Below are positions 59,498 through 64,000 of a DNA stretch of 64,000 bases, in pieces. Position 1 is the stretch's first letter. Each line of letters begins with the position of its first letter. The notes below the pieces were generated by a model. It saw only the letters and a program-made list of their open reading frames with translations, was not told where the DNA came from and ran no database searches. The DNA is from UBA10649 sp963842725 (GTDB lineage Bacteria > Actinomycetota > Actinomycetes > S36-B12): positions 744,001 through 808,000 of the forward strand of contig CAWJHN010000004.1 in the NCBI GenBank assembly GCA_963842725.1. The letters run 5' to 3'. Made by a program: the position numbers and the translations under genes.

Positions 59498-60286
59498 CTA
59501 TCCGTACTTGAGCGTCCCCTTGATGGTCGTGGTGATGGTCGACTTGCCCTCGGTCCACGTCTTGCTGCAGTCGAAGACGAAGGCCCGCTTGGCCTTCACC
59601 CAGCGGCCGACCACGTCGTTCGCCGTCGACGAGACGTTCGGGCTCGTGCCCGCCGGCAGGCAGATGCGGGCGGCGCTGTCGGACGGCGACAGGGATCCGT
59701 CGATGCTGCCGCTGTCGGTGCCCGGCTCGCAGGGGCTGATGCCGGACCCGGCGTAGGTGATCGTCTCGGAGCCGGTGTACCGGATGATCGGGGTGAGGAT
59801 GATCGCCTTCGTCCGCGCGCCCAGCCGGGGCGGCGACATGGGCACCACGTGCGCGAACAGGGCCGGCGCGGACGTGCTGGTCGGCCGCTTCGGGAAGGGC
59901 CCGCCGCCGTTGCCGGTGCCGGTGGTCGTCGTCGTGCAGTTGACCGCCCCGGTGCTGCTGCGATCGAGCGTGGTGTGGTTGTCGGTGAAGGTGCCGGTGT
60001 AGGAGCTGCCGACGTCCTGGACGCTGAAGGTCTTGCCGTAGCGCAGGTCGCGCTGCAGCTTGACCTTGAGCGTCGCGGTCGTTGTGGTCGTCCCGGTCCG
60101 AAGGTCGCCGAAGCCGAACTCGTCCTGCTGGTCGTCGTTCAGCGTGACGGTGGTCGTCCAGGTGACGGTGCCCTTGATGGGCGGGCCGCCGTTCGCGGCG
60201 ACGGCCGCGGGCATGGTCGCGGCAGCGACCAGACCGATGGCGCTCAAGGCGATGGTGACGCGGGCGACGCGCGTGATCGTGGACAT
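59498..60286 (-). CDS. Secreted Thr-rich protein, 262 aa, unknown
   Basis: Signal peptide 'RVTIALSAIGLVAAATMPAAVAA' (cut near residue 31), then a Thr/Ser/Gly-rich beta domain: 'GTVTWTTTVTLNDDQQDEFGFGDLRTG', 'DNHTTLDRSSTGAVNCTTTTTGTGNGGG', 'ITYAGSGISPCEPG', ending 'TWTEGKSTITTTIKGTLKYG'. Four Cys in the mature part could make two disulfides. The first and last strands share a '(G)T(V/L)xWTTTxT' style, suggesting a closed beta sandwich. No family recognised. Apparently leaderless. Convergent with arfB. Confidence 0.75.
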   Translation of the reverse strand: MSTITRVARVTIALSAIGLVAAATMPAAVAANGGPPIKGTVTWTTTVTLNDDQQDEFGFGDLRTGTTTTTATLKVKLQRDLRYGKTFSVQDVGSSYTGTFTDNHTTLDRSSTGAVNCTTTTTGTGNGGGPFPKRPTSTSAPALFAHVVPMSPPRLGARTKAIILTPIIRYTGSETITYAGSGISPCEPGTDSGSIDGSLSPSDSAARICLPAGTSPNVSSTANDVVGRWVKAKRAFVFDCSKTWTEGKSTITTTIKGTLKYG

Positions 60287-60292
60287 CTCCGC

Positions 60293-60298
60293 ACAGTA
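60293..60298 (-). promoter_or_regulatory. -10 element of the leaderless secreted-protein gene
   Basis: TACTGT on the coding strand, 6 nt before ATG 60286. Confidence 0.5.
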
Positions 60299-60367
60299 GG
60301 GGCGACTGGCCGGCACGGAGGCGGAATGCCCGTTTCCCTCAGGGATCCGCACGGGCGCGGTCCCGAT

Positions 60368-60396
60368 TTGGACGATCCGGACGCGGCACGTATCCT
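60368..60396 (+). promoter_or_regulatory. Promoter of the initiator tRNA gene
   Basis: TTGGAC (60368-60373) and TATCCT (60391-60396) with a 17-bp spacer, 19 nt before the mature tRNA 5' end. Confidence 0.7.
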
Positions 60397-60414
60397 TACG
60401 ACTGCAACAAGCGA

Positions 60415-60491
60415 CGCGGGGTGGAGCAGCTCGGTAGCTCGCTGGGCTCATAACCCAGAGGTCACAGGTTCAAATCCTGTCCCCGCTACCA
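60415..60491 (+). tRNA. Initiator tRNA-fMet (CAT)
   Basis: 77-nt cloverleaf with encoded CCA. Anticodon loop CTCATAA; three consecutive G-C pairs in the anticodon stem (GGG/CCC) and an unpaired first base of the acceptor stem (C1 opposite U72) identify the initiator rather than elongator Met tRNA. T-arm TTCAAAT with stem ACAGG/CCTGT. Confidence 0.97.
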
Positions 60492-60533
60492 ACGGAAAAT
60501 GGACCGGCCCGATGGGTCGGTCCATTTTCCGTT
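60491..60533 (+). terminator. Strong hairpin directly after the tRNA
   Basis: 16 perfect pairs (60491-60506 with 60518-60533), continued by a G-U and three G-C pairs around a 3-nt loop, rich in A/T in the middle of the stem. Followed by TCGTGTT. Confidence 0.8.
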
Positions 60534-60574
60534 TCGTGTTGAGGCGCCAGGATTTGGGAGGAGCGTAGCGACGG

Positions 60575-60593
60575 ATCCTGTCCCCGCTACCAA
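60575..60593 (+). repeat. Duplicate of the tRNA 3' end (att-like direct repeat)
   Basis: ATCCTGTCCCCGCTACCAA is identical to the tRNA 3' end at 60474-60492. Such a 19-bp copy downstream of a tRNA is the classic mark left by integration of a mobile element that restores the tRNA. The two copies are only 101 bp apart, so they may be a scar or nested att sites. Beyond it the gene content changes. Confidence 0.65.
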
Positions 60594-60886
60594 ATTGAGC
60601 GTTCAACTAAGTGGACATCGGTACGACTGAGGGTCCCTGAGGTATCGGGGGGGGGCCTTTTGTCGTTTCCGGGGTCCTCGGCACCTGAGTCGAGCGATCG
60701 GTCGCATTGAAGGCATACCGAGTCAACGGTGTGAGACATCGTCGTACACGAGGATCGGCAGGTCGGCAGGTCGGCAGGTCGGCAGGTCGGCAGGTCGGCA
60801 GGTCACTCATCGTTATCGTTATAACGCCGGACCCGTGCGGACTTGCGACCGAGAAGCGGATCCAGCCGGAATGTTTCGGCGCGGGG
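60594..60886. other. Gene-poor junction region
   Basis: No convincing gene. Contains a run of nine G followed by CCTTTTGT at 60648-60663 (possible terminator), the 8-bp tandem repeat at 60757-60804, and a CGTTATAACG palindrome at 60817-60826. Composition is less GC-rich than the core genes. Confidence 0.5.
60757..60804. repeat. 8-bp tandem repeat, six perfect copies
   Basis: GGCAGGTC repeated six times without a mismatch. The unit is not a multiple of three and lies outside genes, so copy number can drift by slippage. Confidence 0.95.
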
Positions 60887-61465
60887 CTACTTTTCGGCGA
60901 GGCGGATGAGGTCGCCGACGCGACGCAGCGCGGCGCGCACTCCAGAGCCCCAGGTCGCGTCGTCCAGAAGGAGCAACGCCTCACCACCGAGGAAGCTGGT
61001 GCCGACCAGGGTCGCGATCTCGTCCGCTGAGAACGGTCCGAGGCGACCGAGCACCGCTTCGGCCTCCGTCAGCGCCGAGCGCAGCACACCGAACCACGCA
61101 CCCAGAAACTCGTTGACCTTCAAAGCGACGTCGGGGTCCGACCAGCCGACCGCGATCATCTCGTGCAGGACCTGCACGTAGCCGGAGGCGAGGTCGTCGT
61201 CGAGAAAGTCGCATGCCTGGTCGTATCGCTCCGACAGCGGCACGTGCTCGTCGTACATCGCGCGTTGGCGCTCGACGAGCCGCGCGTTCTCGTACGTCAG
61301 CAGTTCGAGCACGAGGCCGCGTTTGCCGCCGAAGTGGTAGTGGATCTGGCTCAGGGGCGTCCCGGCCTGCTCGGCGACGCGACGCGTGGAGAGGTTCGCA
61401 TAGCCGGATTCGAGCAGGCAGACACGGGCCGCCTCGAGCAGTCGTTGACTCGTTTCGCTTGACAT
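60887..61465 (-). CDS. TetR-family transcriptional repressor
   Basis: 192 residues: N-terminal TetR helix-turn-helix at about 5-50 ('SQRLLEAARVCLLESGYANLSTRRVAEQAGTPLSQIHYHFGGKRGLVLEL') and a helical ligand-binding domain. ATG 61465 was preferred to upstream starts because the TetR domain begins right after it and the operator region lies beyond. Divergent from the hydrolase-glycosyltransferase gene with paired operators between, so it likely represses both. Ligand unknown. Confidence 0.92.
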   Translation of the reverse strand: MSSETSQRLLEAARVCLLESGYANLSTRRVAEQAGTPLSQIHYHFGGKRGLVLELLTYENARLVERQRAMYDEHVPLSERYDQACDFLDDDLASGYVQVLHEMIAVGWSDPDVALKVNEFLGAWFGVLRSALTEAEAVLGRLGPFSADEIATLVGTSFLGGEALLLLDDATWGSGVRAALRRVGDLIRLAEK

Positions 61466-61490
61466 CTCATCCCGGTGCCGAAAGGGATTG

Positions 61491-61542
61491 TCGGTCGATC
61501 GACCGAATGCTAGCTTATCCATATTCGGTCGCCCGACCGAAT
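61491..61542. promoter_or_regulatory. Paired TetR-type operators in the divergent promoter
   Basis: Two palindromes with the same half-site: TCGGTCGATCGACCGA at 61491-61506 (perfect) and ATTCGGTCGCCCGACCGAAT at 61523-61542 (9-bp arms, 2-bp centre). They are centred 34 bp apart, with a TAGCTT hexamer between them. Such paired sites are expected for autoregulated TetR repressors. Confidence 0.8.
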
Positions 61543-61557
61543 CGAGAGAAGGCCGAC

Positions 61558-63685
61558 ATGCGGGCACGCGAGGCCGACACGGACGGTTTCGTCGAGCGTG
61601 ACGGCGTCAAGATCCACTACGAGGTCCACGGCGAACGTGGGCCGACGATCCTCCTCCTGCCGACCTGGACGATCATCCACAAGGAGTTCTGGAAGGCCCA
61701 GGTCCCTTATCTCGCCCGCCACTTCCGCGTCGTGCTGTACGACGGCCCAGGCAACGGCAAGTCGGACCGGCCGCTCGATCCGAGGGCCTACGCGCACAGC
61801 CGTCAGGTCGACTACGCGGTCGACGTACTCGAGGTGACGGCGACGTCCCAGGCCGTCATCGTGGGGCTCTCCATGGGCGGCTCGCTGGGCGCTCGAACTG
61901 GCGGCTCTCCACCCGGAGCGGGTCCTTGGTGCGGTCCTGATCGGCGCCTCGGTCCCGATCGGCGCGGCTGGCGATCGACCCTCCAACGACGGGGCGCGCG
62001 CGCTGCCGAAGTCACAGGTGCCGCTACTGGGACGCGATCCGCTCGAACACTGGGCAAAGTACGACACCGAGTACTGGGCGCACGACTTCGAGGACTTCCG
62101 CTGGTTCTTCTTCGGCATGTGCTTCCCCGAGCCCCGCTCGACCAAGCAGATCGAGGACTGTGTCGGCTGGGGCTCCTCGGTGTCCCACGACATACTCGCA
62201 GCCGAGCGACGGTACAGCTGGCCAACCCCGGAAGAGGTCCACGGCTGGTGCGAGTCGATCGACCTGCCCATACTCGCGATCCACGGCCAACTGGACCTGA
62301 TCAGCCCGTTGGCACGCAGCGAGACGATCGCCGAGTTGACCGGCGCCGAGCTCGTCGTGATCGAGGGTGGCGGCCACATCCCGCTTGCCCGCGACCCTGT
62401 GAAGGTCAACCACCTGATCCGTGACTTCGCCTCGCGGTTTGCGCCGACCGATCCTCGCCGTACCTGGGCACGAGGTCGCAACCGGCCGAAGAAGGTCCTC
62501 TACATCGCCTCGCCCATCGGGCTGGGACACGCCCGCCGAGACCTCGCGATCGCCCGCGCCCTGCGTAAGTGCCATGAAGACGTTCAGATCGACTGGCTGG
62601 CCCAGCATCCCGTCACCCGCGTCCTGGAAGGGGCGAGTGAGATCGTGCACCCTGGGAGCGCCTGGCTCGCCAGCGAGTCCGGTCACATCGAGTCCGAGTC
62701 CGGCGAGCACGACTTGCACTGCTTCGAGGCGTTGCGTCGGATGGACGCGATCCTGGTCAACAACTTCCACGTCTTCGACGACGTCGTGCGCGACGGTGAC
62801 TACGACCTCGTCGTCGGCGACGAGGCCTGGGACATCGACCACTTCCTGCACGAGAACCCCGAGCTCAAGCGCTCCGCCTACGCCTGGCTGACCGACTTCG
62901 TCGGCTACCTTCCGATGCCCGACGACGACGCCCGCGAGCGATTGGTCACGGCCGACTACAACGCCGAGATGATCGAGCACGTCGAGCGCTACCCCCGACT
63001 CCGAGACCGGGCGATCTTCGTCGGCAACCCGCCCGACATCGTGCCCGAGGCATTCGGCCCCAACCTGCCCGAGATCCGGGCATGGACCGAGCAGCACTAC
63101 GACTTCTGCGGCTACATCACCGGAATCGATCCCGTGTCCGTCGCAGACCGGGCCAGGATCCGCGGCGAACTCGGCTGGAGGCCCGACGAGCGAGTCTGCG
63201 TCGTCACGGTCGGCGGCACAGGCGTCGGCAGCCACCTCCTGCGACGGGTCAATGAGGCTTTCGACGAGGCGCGGGACCGCGTTGACGGGCTGCGGATCGT
63301 CGTCGTCACCGGTCCCCGCATCGAATCGTCAGTGATCCCCGCCCGGCCCGGTCTGGAGGTCTTCGACTACGTCCCGGACCTCTACCGACAGCTCGCCGCC
63401 AGCGACCTCGCCGTCGTGCAAGGCGGCCTGACCACCACGATGGAACTGACAGCCGCCGGCACGCCGTTCATCTACATCCCCCTCCAGCACCACTTCGAAC
63501 AGAACTTCCACGTCTCGCACCGCCTCGATCAGTACGGCGCCGGCCGACGACTCGACTACGCCGACCTCACCCCGGATGTCCTCGCCGAGGTGATCGCCGC
63601 CGAGGTCGGCAGCACGACGAACTATCGCCCGGTCGAGCCCGACGGCGCGAGTCGAGCCGCAGCCATGCTCGCCGACCTTCTCTGA
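61558..63685 (+). pseudogene. Alpha/beta-hydrolase fused to MurG/YjiC-like glycosyltransferase, frameshifted (+1)
   Basis: ATG 61558 opens an alpha/beta hydrolase: 'FVERDGVKIHYEVHGERGPTILLLPTW', nucleophile Ser105 in 'GLSMGGS'. There an extra G (61887-61889) breaks the frame; one base removed restores 'LALELAALHPERVLGAVLIGASVPIG' and the rest, with acid 'HGQLDLISP' and His 'VVIEGGGHIPLARDP'. Without a stop the chain continues from about residue 312 into a GT-B glycosyltransferase: 'KVLYIASPIGLGHARRDLAIARAL' and the nucleotide-sugar motif 'VVQGGLTTTMELTAAGTPFIYIPLQHHFEQNFHVSHRL'. Repaired length 708. The fusion suggests coupled ester hydrolysis and sugar transfer on one small molecule, perhaps detoxification, under TetR control. 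Less GC-rich by eye than the core genes. Confidence 0.82.
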
Positions 63686-63697
63686 TGCCCGCGAACC

Positions 63698-63892
63698 TGC
63701 CTCCAGGCGGGAGATGACCGACTGCGTGGTTCCCATGCGCTGTGCGAGCTCCCGCTGGCTCAGGCCGACCTCGGTACGCAGGTCGTAGATCATCTGCGCG
63801 AGGCGGAAGTCCTGCTCCAGCGCCGAGCGTGTGTCCGCCGGAACTGGCGGGCGTTTGGCCTTGACGCCTTCCCAACGCGGATGATTCGCCAT
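63698..63892 (-). pseudogene. XRE-family helix-turn-helix gene, 3' end missing
   Basis: ATG 63892 encodes a HigA-like regulator: 'PADTRSALEQDFRLAQMIYDLRTEVGLSQRELAQRMGTTQSVISRLEAG'. Homologues continue with about 40 more residues ('xxPTLxxLxxIAxALG'), but here homology ends near 63698 and the frame runs into the antisense of the glycosyltransferase 3' end. The gene therefore looks cut by the arrival of the TetR/hydrolase-glycosyltransferase segment or by deletion. The same frame is open upstream to the window edge, so a longer N-terminus is possible; 63893-64000 holds nothing else recognised. Confidence 0.65.
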
Positions 63893-64000
63893 CGCGATGC
63901 GACCGCAGCGGGGTTCGCGGCATCGCGCGACGACCTGCTTGCGTGCTACGCGTTGGGTCGGCTCGGTCGTCTCCTTCCCCGAGACCGTGCCGGCCAGGCT

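Noticed and set aside
60757..60804. CRISPR array
   Set aside because: The 8-bp units are contiguous with no spacers, and no cas genes are present.

Overview
High-GC actinobacterial chromosome segment. Gene content and order fit a mycothiol-using member of the Propionibacteriales, probably Nocardioidaceae and perhaps Aeromicrobium-like; the genus is inference. The marker run moeZ, adnA-adnB, nudC, mycoredoxin, uvrD2, ABC1 kinase, DUF2342 zinc protease, PDZ/Lon-like protease and UPF0182 follows the Rv3206c-Rv3193c order of Mycobacterium. secA next to an Rv3235-family gene follows the secA1 neighbourhood. Many genes start ATGA/GTGA on the previous stop, and several have a -10 hexamer 6-7 nt before the start codon, so they are probably leaderless.

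Layout. 1-4994: partial GNAT, secA, L,D-transpeptidase and Rv3235-family protein. 5324-7365: NarL-type response regulator and DesK-type kinase, ending at a strong hairpin. 7633-10551: a small CpaB/CpaE-like (Flp/Tad-related) group of unknown protein, excisionase-type HTH, SAF protein and MinD-like ATPase. 10616-13656: wax ester synthase/DGAT-like acyltransferase, patatin and DUF2505. 13894-18738: 180-kDa NAD-glutamate dehydrogenase. 18735-22896: a methionine-catabolism-like locus with the mdeB/mdeA/mdeR arrangement of Pseudomonas putida. 23597-28278: moeZ, a ruined diguanylate cyclase gene holding a long palindromic repeat, CDGSH protein, NIL protein and a pseudokinase-flippase fusion. 28338-44262: AdnAB helicase-nuclease, acyltransferase 3, NudC, mycoredoxin, UvrD2, second palindromic repeat, ABC1 kinase, ThiF/TOMM-like protein and gamma-glutamyltransferase. 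44284-49376: two paralogous secreted Ala-rich proteins sharing an upstream box, with small enzymes. 49586-59479: secreted hydrolase, zinc protease, Nudix, a candidate small RNA, Lon-like protease, UPF0182, methyltransferase, orphan antitoxin and ArfB. 60415-64000: initiator tRNA whose 3' end is duplicated 101 bp downstream (an att-like scar), then an apparently acquired module of TetR regulator plus alpha/beta-hydrolase-glycosyltransferase fusion, which ends against a truncated XRE gene.

The most important caution is that seven otherwise well-conserved genes carry single-base frameshifts at eight sites, every one an extra base (+1). This points either to residual insertion errors in the assembly or to unusual decay, so frameshifted genes are entered as broken but their repaired products are described. 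The most novel-looking material is the pair of long palindromes between convergent genes (one inside the broken cyclase gene), the paired Ala-rich secreted proteins with a common CTTACC-N4-CTTAAT box, the 53.47-kb small RNA candidate, and the tRNA-linked hydrolase-glycosyltransferase island.
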